From Amphibalanus amphitrite (taxonomy: Eukaryota; Arthropoda; Thecostraca; Balanomorpha; Balanidae), in assembly GCF_019059575.1 (NCBI RefSeq), contig NW_024881783.1, positions 372,001 to 436,000 on the forward strand: a DNA stretch of 64,000 nucleotides, in the 5' to 3' direction. The position numbers were made by a program, and so were the translations under genes. The notes under the pieces were generated by a model, which saw only the letters and a program-made list of their open reading frames with translations, was not told the origin of the DNA and made no database searches. Positions 1 through 11,259 of the stretch are shown piece after piece (the stretch's first letter is position 1; every line of letters begins with the position of its first letter).

Positions 1-289
1 ACTCACAAATTATGCATTGTGACACCACACTGGGAGAAAGAACAAACATGAAACGCTTGTAAAAAGAAAACATTTTCCTGAAACGCAGCATTGTAGCATA
101 ATTAAAACGCAACAGCTGTGCGAACACCTCGACGTGATCTATACGGCACCCGGTAAGATCACACAATGCTGAATCTACACAATGTAGCTGCCACAATGCT
201 GAATGTTTTAGCATGCATTTCGGCGTGTGGCCGCCCATGACTTTACTGGGAACTCTTGACATGCTTTCAACGTCCAAAGACCTCGACAT

Positions 290-295
290 TTTATT
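290..295 (-). terminator. Possible polyadenylation signal for NPC2
   Basis: An AATAAA hexamer lies on the minus strand about 530 bases past the NPC2 stop codon. It is the only clear hexamer I noticed between that stop and the window edge. The GC-rich stretch between about 540 and 820 would then be 3' UTR. The hexamer is common by chance, so this is weak. Confidence 0.2.
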
Positions 296-820
296 CGTGG
301 GTTTACCGAATCATCCATATATGTATAGAAGCCTGTTCGCTATAATTTTCACGTGTGCATGCAGCTGCAAGATGACTCTTAGTGACACAAGACAGCCCTG
401 TTGTGGTACATGTTTCTTCAGGATTCGGCTCCCGTCCAGCAGGCTCGTCCTCGCGCACACACTGCTACTCGCCGCTTGTGACATGGTCGCATAGATAGAA
501 TCTCGGAGGCGCGCAGCGGCGTGTAATGACATTCACCATACGAGTACAGCATTCCGGTCAACGGCCGGTGGATCCGTGATCAGATCGCGGCCCGGTTGAC
601 GACAGCAAGGGGAGTCGCTCCGACCTCGCGCACTGCATCAGGGGAGTCCACGTGCAGAGGCTGCGTCCGAACTCCGAACCGGCCCGCGCCGCGCACTGCC
701 GGCTCTGAGCTGACCTCACACTGACCCCTGGCCGTGCCCGTGGAGGGGAGGAGCACCTGTCTCAGTCCCTATGGCTGTCTCAGTCTCCGTAACTGTCTCT
801 GGAGCATCTCCAAACGACAC

Positions 821-907
821 TTAGCGAATTCTCACTCGGATCAGGCTGCAGGCCACCGACTCGTCCGTCTCGGCATCCACCAGGAGGAACTCGACCTTTG
901 CGCTGAT
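821..907 (-). CDS. NPC2: NPC2 exon 4 (terminal exon)
   Basis: The acceptor is CAATTTCAG|ATC. It continues directly from AYPS with ISAKVEFLLVD, the last conserved strands, and the sixth cysteine (residue 153), then stops at TAA (821-823). The sequence VACSLIRVRIR corresponds to the C-W-x-I-P-V strand of the family; here Trp is replaced. Confidence 0.8.
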   Translation of the reverse strand: MSAKVEFLLVDAETDESVACSLIRVRIR

Positions 908-3900
908 CTGAAATTGAGGCACCGAGTTAGGATTTTGAACAGCTCGGGGTGCGTCGATCCCGAGCTAGGCAAGTGAAAATACCTTCCCATTTTGGCTATT
1001 TTGCTTATGCATCGACGCCTTTCATCGACGGGCTCTATCACGTAACACGCATATGTCGTGCCTACTATAGCGGACAATTTGGCGCTCGATATTGCACAGA
1101 CGGTAGGTACGCCAATAATGTTATTTCTTTAGATCGAGTATGTATAGCATTAAAAGGCTGCCATTGGTTACGCCACAGATTTCATGCCCACCAGACAGTT
1201 GTGTCTAACCTGAAAAAAGGCATTTTATAAACTCACGCTGGGGTAGGCCCTGGAGACGGGTACCGTTTACGGTATACTCACGCTGGAGACGGGTACCGTA
1301 TACGGTATACTCACGCTGGGGTAGGCTCTCAAGACGGGGATGCTGTATGTACTCACGCTGGGTAGGCCCTGGAGACGGGTACCGTGTACTCACGCTGGGG
1401 TAGGCCCTGGAGACGGGGATGTCGGCGCGGTAGACGTACTCCTGGCCGGGCTGGACGGGACAGGCGCCCTGCTGGAGGCCGCTGCAGGCGTCCGACGGCA
1501 CCCCGGCGAACGGCACGCGAATGCCGCCCAGAACACCGGTCACCTTGGCCTTCAGACGGTCGTACGGCTTATCTGCGGTCAGCGGCGGGTGGTGAGCGAT
1601 GGACAGCCGGCGCCGCCACTGCACTGGTCAAACAACGGTGTCAGATTGGACGATTCAGATTCATTACGAAGGTTTTTTCAGTGCTTTAGTATTAATGTTT
1701 GACACTCGATAGGTGTCAAGATTAGTGCATGTGGACCTGAAGTGGCCAGGCCATAGGAAGCCGCGTTATTACATATTATCGCAGCTAGAGCAAAGAATGT
1801 GTTTCGAAGCAAATGTTATTTTGTTAGATGCCTGGCGAATTTAATCACTTGATAATAAAACTAATTTACCGAGGAAAAACAAACTAGCGAATTAGGTCAA
1901 GCCAAAGCTGCTTGATCTCGTCATAATCACCGACAGCTCATGATGCCAGCACCCGTCCAGACAAGTCAACTTTCACTTAGGAGTTAGGATGAAGTCCGGG
2001 CGACCTAAAATCACAAATCACACATCACATCACCTAGGACTAATGTTCCCACCCCTCTTGTGTCCAGGGTTGCGGGGTCGATGGATTTTCGGCGACCCCG
2101 ACTCCGACTCCGACTAGGCCCTGCTCCGGCTTTCCCGACTCAGGCTTTCAAAAGCCAACTCCGACTCGGGGCAGAATTTTCGACTCATACCGACTCCAAC
2201 TCCGACTCCGCAGACCTGGCAGGGCTGCGGAGTCGATGGATTTTCGGTGATTCCGACTCCGGCTCCGGTTTCCAAAATCGACTCCGACTCCGACTCCACT
2301 TCGAATGTCTCCGACTCCGACTCCGACTTCGCAGCCCTGCCTGTGTCTATTCCTGGCTGCGACTAGTTACGGCTCAGCCCGACCCCACGACATGCAACTC
2401 ACCTGGCCTGAAGCGGATGGTGATGCCGGTGTTGCCTCCCTTCGGCAGCGTGCACACCTTCCCCGTGCAGTTGTCCACCTTCACATCTGTCAAACAGCAA
2501 AGTCGCATAGTTGAAGAGAGGGAGATGGAGACCAGTCTACTCTTTTTAATCGCAGGCATATCCTGCACTTTTTAAAGCGTACCATTTCGGAGGTTTTTAC
2601 GTCCTAAGGTTTCGCATAGGATTAGGTTTACGGTATGTAGGTATGTTTAATATTTTCCAAACGGCAAACGGCCGGGCCATGTCCTGCCGTTTTTTGCACA
2701 CGATACACTTTTGGCACATATACCCTCAATGTCAGATCAAGTTCGTTCCAACCCAGGTCACCAGGTCACGTCAATTGACCTAACCTCAAGAACAAAAAAA
2801 AATGATCGCATAGCCTTACAGACCGATTACTACGAGCCTGAGCGATTGATAAGAGTGTCGAGACGCATCGTTTTGGTATTTACCTATCATATACGGTGAA
2901 CTGATTTAGCGATATATCCATGATAAGGAAAAACTTAACTGCGTTTCTTTTCGAAAGTATATCATGCTTATCACTAGCGAACATTGTTCAACAGATTAAT
3001 GCGCACTAAATTTGAAAACTGCATCCGGTTAAAACAAAATTTGAGTGGTTAAAACAATTGCTCACAATTCACGTACTCACACGTGTGGACCGATATGCGA
3101 CACTACCTTTAAATCTTATTCAATTCATTGCACTGACCTAAGTAAAACTTAAGTTAACCATAAGTGACCTTTTAACCCTCCACCGTATTAGACGGGGTCG
3201 AACGGACCCCCCTTCGGTTTTTCGCGAATAACTCGCGTAAAAAACGGCCGATCGCGACGAATCTTTCAGTACCCTCGATTTTATCAATTTTACACCTACC
3301 CTGAAAATTTCATGACCCTGACCCAAATACCTAACCTTTGACCTGTGACATATTTTCCGAAGGCATGTTTGGCCAGAAATGCGATTCGGTGTACTAGTTA
3401 TGTCGGCCCGCATTAGACGCACGTTTGCAGTCTTTATGTTTCAAATGTTGAAACATGTGGTATGATACTGGTCCCACACATTGGGTGTCAAGGTCACCTG
3501 AAGGTCGGGCCAGGTCATTGACCTTTGACGACCTCAGTTCACTTTTTTTAGTTTCACATGTTTCTGGGCTAGTTTTCGCAGATGATTTCGAATTTAGCAA
3601 TCATTTGAACATTAACGAAGTAGATTTGGTGCCTTCGTAACATGTTACGAAGGTGTCAGAGGCGGCTGACACCTATTTTGAATACCCGGTAAGACCCCTA
3701 CTTGGTGACCTAACCTGACCTGACCCGACCTGGCCTAAATGCATCAAGACATCATCTGTGCTCAAAACTAACATGAAATTCGTGATCGGCACCCCGAAAA
3801 ACTATAACAGCCTTACATTACGGAGTTCTGACAAGTCCCGATTTCTCCAACTTTGGGGTCATTGACCTGACCTGCAGGCTGCAAGGTCAACCGATGACCT

Positions 3901-6900
3901 AGGAACTTAACCCTCGCCGGCACAGGCCCTTTTACGTCCTTTGACGGCACAAGGGGGAGGGGTGGTACGGCCCCATCCTCGCGTTTGGCCCCTGATCGAG
4001 CTAGAGCTTCGCGGAAAAAGAGCGTGTTGCCCGTGATGAGAGAAAGCTGATGATACCCGATTTGAAGGTCATAGGTCATCGGTTGACCTTCCAGGTAAGG
4101 TCAATGACCCAAAAGTCGGGAAACTCGGGACCTGTTAGAACGTCGAGAAGTGTGGCTGCTACGGGTTTTTTCGGGGTGTTGATCACGAATATCGTGTTAG
4201 TTTTGATCACAGATGATGTCTGTAAGCATTTAGACCAGGTCGGGTCAGGTCAGGTCAGGTCAACCAGTAGGAGTCGTGCCGGATATTCGTAGTACGTGTC
4301 AACCGCCTCTAATAGCCTTGTAACATGTTACGAAAGCACCAAAACTACTTCGTAAATGTTCAAATGGTTGCTTAATTCGAATTCAGCTCCAAAAACTAGC
4401 CTAGAACCATGTAAAACTTGAAAAAGTGAGCCGAAGTCACCAAAGGTCAATGACCTGACCTGACCTTCAGGTGATCTAGACATCCACCCTAATGCATGGG
4501 AGCAATGTCACATGTATGAACGCTTGAAAGCAAGAATAGCTTACAAACGCGTGGCTATAATGCGAGCCGACATAGGTAAGTACGCCGAATCGCGATTCCG
4601 GCCAAACATGGTCTCGGAAAATAGGTCACAGGTCAAAGGTAATTTGGGTCACGGTCATGAAGTTATATGATTAGATGTAAAATTTATCAATGCGAGGGTA
4701 CTGAAAGTTTCGTCGCGATCGGCCGCTTTTTACGCGAGTTATTTGCGAAAAAAAAACCTTAGGGGGTTGCATCACCCCCCCCCCGTGCCGGCGAGGGATA
4801 GAGTAGGGGAAAGTGGGGTAAGACGGACACCTTAACTTTGGAGCCATTTTTCGGCCGGTTAGAAACATCATAGAAACGGGAAACTGAGTGAAAACCTCTT
4901 TTAGACATTTTACTTCCATTTGCCAGAAGATGAGACTTAGACCTGATTCAACAAATAAACTGCAGCTATTTTTGCAAAACCTTGCAAAAACCCGTCTTAC
5001 CCCACCCCATGGGGTAAGACGGTCACATGGGTAGGGCAAGACGGCCAGCTTCTTTCACCGACCAGTACAGCTCGCAACAAATGCCCGAAATTAGCTGCAT
5101 TGATACAGTCGCTCGTTGGTCTCAAGTGCCTCGGAAATGGCAGTATACAAGATTTGTGCAGAAGGCGTATGCTCGTATATAGGCCCTAGATCAGAAGTCA
5201 TGTAGAACCGTTTTTCACATTCATTATTCGAGAATAAACTGTGCCGAAGGAATATTGCTAACATGTCTGTGAGTATCGGAATCGAAGATATTCTTATAAG
5301 AAATGCTTCTTTTTTTCCTACAGCAACAAAAATATTTTCACCATTACAGACCCATTGGATTCATAGTTGCCCGTCTTACCCCTAACTCAATGTAAGAAGT
5401 TCAGCACAATTTTTCTCTGTGGACAATTTGATGCAGACAAAGCAAATCCGCGGTAAATGAACACTGGTGGCATATGAGTGTACCACAAGTGATTGCGAGT
5501 TTTTAGCTGTATAGTGCTGCACACAAAAACTTGCACAATACATTATGGATGTTTTCAATGAAATTAGTGTTTTAAAGAAATCAAAATAAAAGATTATCGA
5601 CTGAACACAAAATCACCAAACTTCAATGGTGGTGTGTAGTGGGAAAGACAATTCTGGTCCTAATTTTTCTCGCTCGTAGCGCTATTGGTTTGGTCTGCAG
5701 AAGGGGTGCCCGTCTTACCTACCCTGACCGTCTTACCCCACTTTCCCCTACTTGCATAGATAATTACAAGATATGAATGTCTTTATGCCTCAAAGATCTG
5801 TTTATGTTAGTGGAAGAGCTTTAAAGGACTTCCGGATCTTTTTTCCTCGTTGTTGAAAGTTCTAGCTCGCGAGTTATGTGCCGATTTTGTTTACAAACGT
5901 CAGAATCTAGAAGAAAAAACATTGCCCTTCAATAGCCTCTGGTGGCCTGTTAACCTTGCCTTCACTTAAAAATGACCGACTACTTTCTTTGTGGCATTTG
6001 GTGACATTTTGAACACTGACAGATAACGAATTTTATCCACGTGACCAGAGAGCTTACGTGAAATGACCATAGTCACATGAACCGGGAGACGGGAGTTGAG
6101 TGCAAGTGTAGGTAACTGCCCCCCCCCCTCCCCCGCCTCGATGTGTTACGATCTGACTACCACCCTGGTGGCCTCGAATGGAACGAATGAGAGTGTGTGC
6201 AATTTGTAACTCGTCCCATATCAGTTTTGATGTCCTGTCCCGTCTTGAGCGTGGTGGTCGGCGGGCGACTGCAGGTTAGGCAACCCGCACTGCACCAATA
6301 ACGGTGGCGGGCACTTCGGGCCGTGCGGATCCCACCGTCTGCTGCCTCTTAGCCTTTGTGTATTCTATTGAGGGATAGGCTGCTTTCCTATCATTACTAG
6401 GAAACTACAGTGCTGAGATTTCATCTGAATACCTGAGTCCTGACCAACCAACAAACTATGATAAACCACGAGTAGTATAAGCTACAAAATGAGTGAGTCA
6501 TGTTTCAGGCATGATAATGCGACTTGATCAATGCATAAACAAAGACGTTTAGACGAAAATCCTCTTTGTGTTCTGCAGGAAATTCTAACGAGCTCAAAGG
6601 ATTCGTTTCCAAGTCAATCCCATGGCCGTGTCTAAACCGTCCTTGTCACGAGCCAACTGAGTCTCTGCGAACATAGATAGTGATATGATATATTTTCTCT
6701 GATAAAGTTATGATATTTTAGGTGAGGATATAATTATATACAGTACCTATAAATTCTTACATTCTTATGGTTTATTTATTGATTGAGGTACAAAAAATAA
6801 CCTACTCAGGATGCTTCTGGCTATCTACGGTTCGCTATCCGCTATTGTTAATCACCTGCACAGCTGAAAAACGGAATGTGGGCGCGGCGTTAGCGAATTC

Positions 6901-9900
6901 TCCACTTATTTTGAGTTGTAATTACTAACTTATAATTAATCAATGGGTTACACACTCATTGAGCTGAAGATTTATCTAAGCTTTATGTAGTAAAAGCTAC
7001 ATAACTCATTTAACAACCATGAATCGTATAAGTCTCAACAGTTTCAGATTAATCATCCTAAGCTCAACATGCTTTAGCTCTGCGTGCCTTCCGATTTAGT
7101 TCTGCGGGCATTCTGATAACAGTCAGCGTGCACAGTGCACAGATTCGTTCAAGAACATCCAGTGCATCCAGCACCGTACTAAATTGACTGAATGGAAATA
7201 CGTCTTGAGGCAAAGTAGTCCGGTCATACGGAGTCAAAATTGACATTCATGCCATCCATATTTTATTGTGTCTGCATCAATACCCTTCGGACGTCGATCC
7301 ATTAAAAGTTGAAAAATAACAATTGATTCATGATGAAACAGCGAGCGAAGCTATACGTCAACAGATGACAAAACCAAATTGTCAACAAAACTCAGAATTT
7401 TTATTATGTCAATTTCTAATCAAGCAGGGTCAGTGAAATCATGGCCAAGGTCAATGTCAGAAGAAGAAGCTTTTAAAAACAGTTTACCGTTTAATGAACG
7501 TATAAATAAACGCTTATTTATACGTCCGTGTTGTAATGCACTGAGATTCAAAAAGTAAAATAAAGAGTTAAAGTGAAGCGTACCAATAAGATTGCTGGAC
7601 GGAGGCCAAGGCGCTAAGATCTGTCATGTCTGGATTATTTCTTTATGAAATGGTGTAATTCGTTCTACTTAACTATCAGAGCCTGGATTTTGTTGAGCCT
7701 CGATTAGTCTCGAGCCTCGAAACTTCTTTAGCATGTAACCTCTAACCGGGAACAACGCCTTGAGTCCTTAGGTGCGTAATATTTTTCTGTCGTAAGCAAG
7801 CATCATAATGACACGTTTTCAAACTACTGTTATGCATCGCTAGACGCGAGCATACCTACCGATCTGACGCTTGCTAGTTCGCCCGGTCGCACTTACGTCA
7901 GCAACAGTCAAAACTACGCAATAGGAAACAAAACGATGTTGCAGGACTTTGTCATTTGCGCAACACAGCGGCAATGAAGAGAGTATTAAGCGGTTGAGGC
8001 GGTACCTAAAGAATCGTACAATATCACACAATGGCAGAAAAACCGCTGTCGTTGGGAAAGGCCAAAAGCTTGTTTTATCCCTGCAGCATGTATGATCTGG
8101 CTTTGGATTATGTTTCTCAACCAAGTGTGTAAGCGGGCTGAAGCCTAGGCAGCGAATAGGACGAAGGACGTTTGGCAGTACAATGCCTTAAATTAGGTAA
8201 CCGCTTAATTATGTTCTGTAACTATGAGGTAATTCTATTTCTGACATCAATCGTCTAACCTGTATCTCACACTTATCGATAGTGGCTCGAATTATGTTTC
8301 TTTCATACCGGCTGTGTTGTGTTACGACAGCTTTGCAAAACTTAGCAGAAACTTAGCTAGCTTAGCATAGCAGTCAATCTTTGGGCGCATTATGTAGCAA
8401 ATTTAGGCACATATCACTTATCAGGCCAGTTAACCGAGCTTTGACGTCGCATGTCAAGTTGTGTTTGGCTAAAATTGGCGGTTTCGATACCTGGGCAAGG
8501 TTACCTGCCTTTTTTGCTGTATGTTTCTGCGTTGCAAGCGAGCTAATTGGTGCTTATTGCTATCCTAGGAACCATGTAAGGTTGCCCGTGGTCAAATTAA
8601 TGCGAGACCATGAATGATCATTGGTTGCGGCCAGTGTAAAACTTTTTTTGGGGTCAATTCTAGCCATTTTAACTCGCTTTAGGCATCCTGAGCCTAATGA
8701 TTATTTTTTCATATCACAACAGGCGTTTATTGATCGCGGTACTGAAGCCTAAGGCTTATTGTTAAGATAGATACGGATGTCAGGTTGATAAACGTCTACA
8801 TTTTTTTTTTTGTAAATGATCCGTCTTCGCGTGCACTTTTCAAGGTCGTTTCAGGTCACTGAGGTCAGTTTTGACATTTTCCCAGCAGAAGCAAACCATT
8901 CTACACCTCTTGATGATTGTATCTGCACAATTCACCCTTTAACCCGGCCGGGCCCGGGGGGTAATCCCAACCACCGCAGCCCGGGGGGGGGGGCGTTTTT
9001 CGCCCCCCCCCCCCTGTCTAACTCCGTAAATAAGGGAGCTACGGAAACAAAAGCGATACCAAACGAAAGGTCCTTACGACACGATTCTAATGCACCTAAA
9101 ATTTTTGACCTCAGGTCAATTTTCAAGGTCAGAGGTCAAGGTCAAAGGCCAAAACCGGCACATGTGTAGTGATCTCAAAGTAAGCCTTCTAGAGGACGGC
9201 AGGCTGCATCAAACCGGCAAAATTGGGTGTCAAACGAAAGAAGAGAATCTGAGGATTCTGAAAATGTGCTCCAAATCAAAGGTCAAGGTCAAGGTCACGC
9301 CCAAAATTGACCTCAAACTTGGCACTTTTTCGCACATCTTGCGTGCTAACTTCCAAGATGTTTTGAAATGTTTTGAGGCTTATCAGTTCCCTATTTGTGG
9401 TTCATCTTACGATACAAAGCTGCTCAAAGGTCAAGGTCACAGAATAGTATCCCTGCTAGAGGCTATTTCACTGATTCAAGTTAGTAATAATAAATAAGAC
9501 AATTTTGCCATCCGGAAGCTCTAAATGAAGGCTTAGAGGAAAATAGATGCCAGATTCGTGATCAGCGGGTACAAATCCATCATAAACGACCTTTCGTGTG
9601 TCAAGGTCAACCAGAGGTCATTCGAGGTCACATGAGGTCAACATGAAACTTGACCTTTTCCGAACAAAATATATATCATTCGACGCGGCTTGACAAGGCG
9701 AATGCGATGGTACCACTGCCGTAGCTCTAGGACCATTTTTGTCGAAGTTATTTGCGAAAAACTAAAACCACATTTCGGGGTCGTTGACCTGACCTCTGAC
9801 CTCAGGTCACCAAAACTATTTTTCTATTTTTCTCTAGGTCAAACGCTACACAGCCGTGCTCGTACTTTGTCTTTATCTCTAAAACTCTATTTTTAGCAGC

Positions 9901-11259
9901 TATTTGAAGTTTGCGTCTGTGACGCCGAAGTTTGCCGTGCAGGGGTCTAGAAAAATGGACCTTGTGACGTCATCAAGGGGGCTAGGTCCAAATTTTTTAC
10001 TTCAGAAGATGTCAAATTGATGGGAGAAAAGGTACTTAAAGTTTTGCCTTCCTATCCCTAAGCGTTCGGGAGTTATCGCAAATATTCGCCAGGGGGGGGC
10101 GAAAAACGCCCCCCCCCGGGCCCGCGAGGGTTAATCAGATATTGACCTATCAAAATGCCTTGTACGGAAATGAGGTATTGAGGATGAAGTAATGAAACCT
10201 TGCCGTTTATAAATCATTCCTCGCACTTGTGGGGTCAGATGAACCCATTTCATTTAACACGAATAGGTACAGTGGATCGCAACGAAACTTTAAAGACATT
10301 CGAGCTGCTCAATTTTATACCGACCTTAAAAAGTGACCCTGACTCAAATGATTTTTGACCTGTAACCGTTTTATCGACAACATGTTATGCCGACTTGGCA
10401 AATTGACTTAAAGCAACGTGCATTCTGTGCGTTTCCAGATTTTTCAAATTAGCACTTGATAATATTCCAACCTGTGCAACATGGTCTATCCCATGGTCCC
10501 AGGTCAAAGTTATTGACCTTTGGTGTTCTCGGCTGACAGTTTTGAGTTTTACGATTTTGTATGGTCGTTTTTTAATCAGATCAATCAGATACCGAACAGG
10601 TTGGGGCTCCGATCGACCCCCCCCCCCCGCTTTATACCTATGCGGCTGTGAATACGTGGAAACGGACAACGGTCAAGATTCTAAGAGGTACGTTATCACT
10701 TAGCTATGTGAAGGTCTAATTTTTATTTATAATAACAAACAGATCACATGCTACATAACTATATATACCTACATACTTGTATCTTCAAAAATATTGTTAC
10801 GAGAAGTTGCGATTGCAGGGCAAAAAAAAAGCAAAAATTGTAAGTTCTGAACTCTCCCATAGCCTTAGCTTGACCCAAAAATTGTTTCGATGAAAACTTT
10901 GTTATGCTTCATGACGAGAGATGTGTACGCGACAGCGAGTTCTCCTGGTACGATATCGATGGAAGTGATAAGATCTGAGTTACAACGGTAAATAAGTCGT
11001 CGCGATAGGATCTTATCAATATCGTATCGACATGATGGTCTGCACTTTTTATCACCCGGTCGAGTCAGCCTCGCTGTGACGTGCGAGGCTGACAAATGGC
11101 ACGCGCATGTCCCACTTTTTTCGTCTGGTCGTCACTGCACGTGTGTCACTGCCCCTGGTCGCCCCGGGTCTCACTTTGACTCTTCCTGCCACAGCGGGCC
11201 TCGGTCAGGCGGGCGGTCACTCCGAGCAGCACGATCAGCAGCAGCACGCGGCACGCCAT
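821..11259 (-). CDS. NPC2: NPC2-type sterol-binding protein (ML domain), complete four-exon gene
   Basis: The model joins 11175-11259, 2403-2486, 1394-1623 and 821-907 on the minus strand and gives 161 aa. Residues 1-21 form a signal peptide (hydrophobic LLLIVLLGV core, ending ...TEA). The mature part has the six cysteines of the NPC2 family at about 23, 35, 40, 103, 111 and 153, spaced as for the family's three disulfides. It also has the family signatures VPF (93-95), CPVQPG (111-116), YVYRADIPV and AYPS (130-133). Junction phases are 1, 1 and 0, every intron is GT-AG, and the frame stays open to TAA at 821-823. In the known family the protein carries cholesterol in lysosomes or is secreted; arthropods have many copies, some used in chemosensation or lipid recognition, so the exact ligand is unknown. 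Length is normal. Intron 1 is about 8.7 kb and rich in MITEs. The 3' end of exon 3 is tandemly duplicated into intron 3. Confidence 0.88.
1229..1428 (-). repeat. Tandem duplication of the NPC2 exon 3 end with its splice donor
   Basis: About five imperfect copies of a 33-46 base unit run from inside exon 3 into intron 3. Each unit contains, on the minus strand, the coding end (CTCCAGGGCCTACCCCAGC or a variant) followed by GTGAGT. Donor-like GTGAGT copies start near 1235, 1281, 1314, 1354 and 1393. The copy nearest the exon body gives the normal protein. Confidence 0.85.
1394..1623 (-). CDS. NPC2: NPC2 exon 3 (core ML domain)
   Basis: The acceptor is TTTGACCAG|TG and the donor is CCCAGC|GTGAGT. 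It encodes KAKVTGVLGGIRVPF, the Cys103-Cys111 loop and the YVYRADIPVSRAYPS segment that identify the family. It enters in phase 1 and leaves in phase 0. The last bases plus the donor are repeated several times into the following intron. Confidence 0.88.
2088..2335. repeat. Degenerate (TCCGAC)n hexamer-rich segment in NPC2 intron 2
   Basis: Repeats of GACTCC/TCCGAC fill this stretch, interrupted by two related copies of a GGGTCGATGGATTTTCGG-like segment (near 2073 and 2228). It creates long open frames rich in Ser/Asp or Leu/Arg that are not genes. The two internal copies suggest spread by duplication of a larger unit. Confidence 0.75.
2403..2486 (-). CDS. NPC2: NPC2 exon 2
   Basis: The acceptor is CTGTTTGACAG|AT and the donor is CCAG|GTGAGT. 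It encodes the first beta strands with the Cys pair of the C-x4-C turn (residues 35 and 40), followed by KGG and the ITIRFRP strand that matches the family's V-x-F-x-P pattern. It enters and leaves in phase 1. Confidence 0.85.
3172..3906. mobile_element. TTAA-flanked MITE, truncated and inverted copy
   Basis: It starts TTAA-CCCTCCACCG and is homologous to the reverse complement of the next element (3907-4799). Shared features include the GATCGCGACGAA and CATGTTTGGCC segments and many TGACCT/AGGTCA words. Its other terminus is missing: homology stops exactly where the next TTAACCCTCGCC begins. No transposase is present, so it is non-autonomous. It lies in NPC2 intron 1. Confidence 0.65.
3907..4799. 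mobile_element. TTAA-flanked MITE (CCCTCGCCGGCAC terminal repeats)
   Basis: The left end is TTAA-CCCTCGCCGGCAC and the right end is GTGCCGGCGAGGG, giving perfect 13-base terminal inverted repeats. The right TTAA is decayed to ATAG. TTAA targets and CCC-starting termini are typical of the piggyBac superfamily, so this is probably a piggyBac-type MITE. A close relative lies at 21435-22136. It contains four direct copies of the GGTCA word near 4245-4262. Confidence 0.72.
4802..5752. mobile_element. MITE with AGTAGGGGAAAGTGGGG terminal repeats
   Basis: Perfect inverted termini of about 25 bases (AGTAGGGGAAAGTGGGGTAA and on to AAGACGG) bound a 0.95-kb AT-rich body without coding capacity. Internal copies of the word CCGTCTTACCCC occur near 4991-5040, 5371 and 5709. 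A 5' fragment of the same family lies at 18816-19050 and a diverged full copy at 53159-54058. Confidence 0.75.
5753..8938. other. Gene-free AT-rich part of NPC2 intron 1
   Basis: I see no supported exon here on either strand. Open frames are short, AT-rich and lack the G/C-ending codons of the real exons. A short GC-rich island lies at about 6235-6350, but it folds into neither a tRNA nor a recognisable coding exon. Confidence 0.5.
8939..10134. mobile_element. TTAA-flanked MITE with GGGGGCG hairpin ends and arrays of TCAAGGTCA
   Basis: TTAA-CCCGGCCGGGCCCGGGGG opens the element and CCCCCCCCGGGCCCGCGAGGG-TTAA closes it. Near both ends there is a GCGTTTTTCGC palindrome flanked by G/C runs. The interior has no gene but many TCAAGGTCA and AGGTCA words (near 9106-9150, 9280-9300, 9424-9440 and 9600-9640). 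It is a non-autonomous, probably piggyBac-type element inside NPC2 intron 1. Confidence 0.72.
10135..11174. other. NPC2 intron 1, 5' part
   Basis: No exon is recognisable. The segment around 10330-10660 has TGACCT/AGGTCA words and a C-run like those of the neighbouring MITEs and is probably a decayed relative. It abuts the donor of NPC2 exon 1. Confidence 0.4.
11175..11259 (-). CDS. NPC2: NPC2 exon 1 (start codon and signal peptide)
   Basis: The exon starts at ATG (11257-11259) in the context GAGACCATGG, with a purine at -3 and G at +4. It encodes the signal peptide plus the first mature residues, including the first conserved Cys of a C-G-x-K motif. It ends in phase 1 at CAAA|GTGAGA. The region just upstream on this strand, to about 11.6 kb, is GC-rich and looks like 5' UTR or promoter. 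Confidence 0.8.

Noticed and set aside
2060-2575. 171-codon plus frame rich in Arg/Leu/Ser
   Set aside because: Comes from the (TCCGAC)n repeat and runs through NPC2 exon 2 on the opposite strand.
6235-6350. GC-rich island resembling a tRNA or tRNA-derived SINE
   Set aside because: No cloverleaf could be drawn and the B-box consensus is absent.
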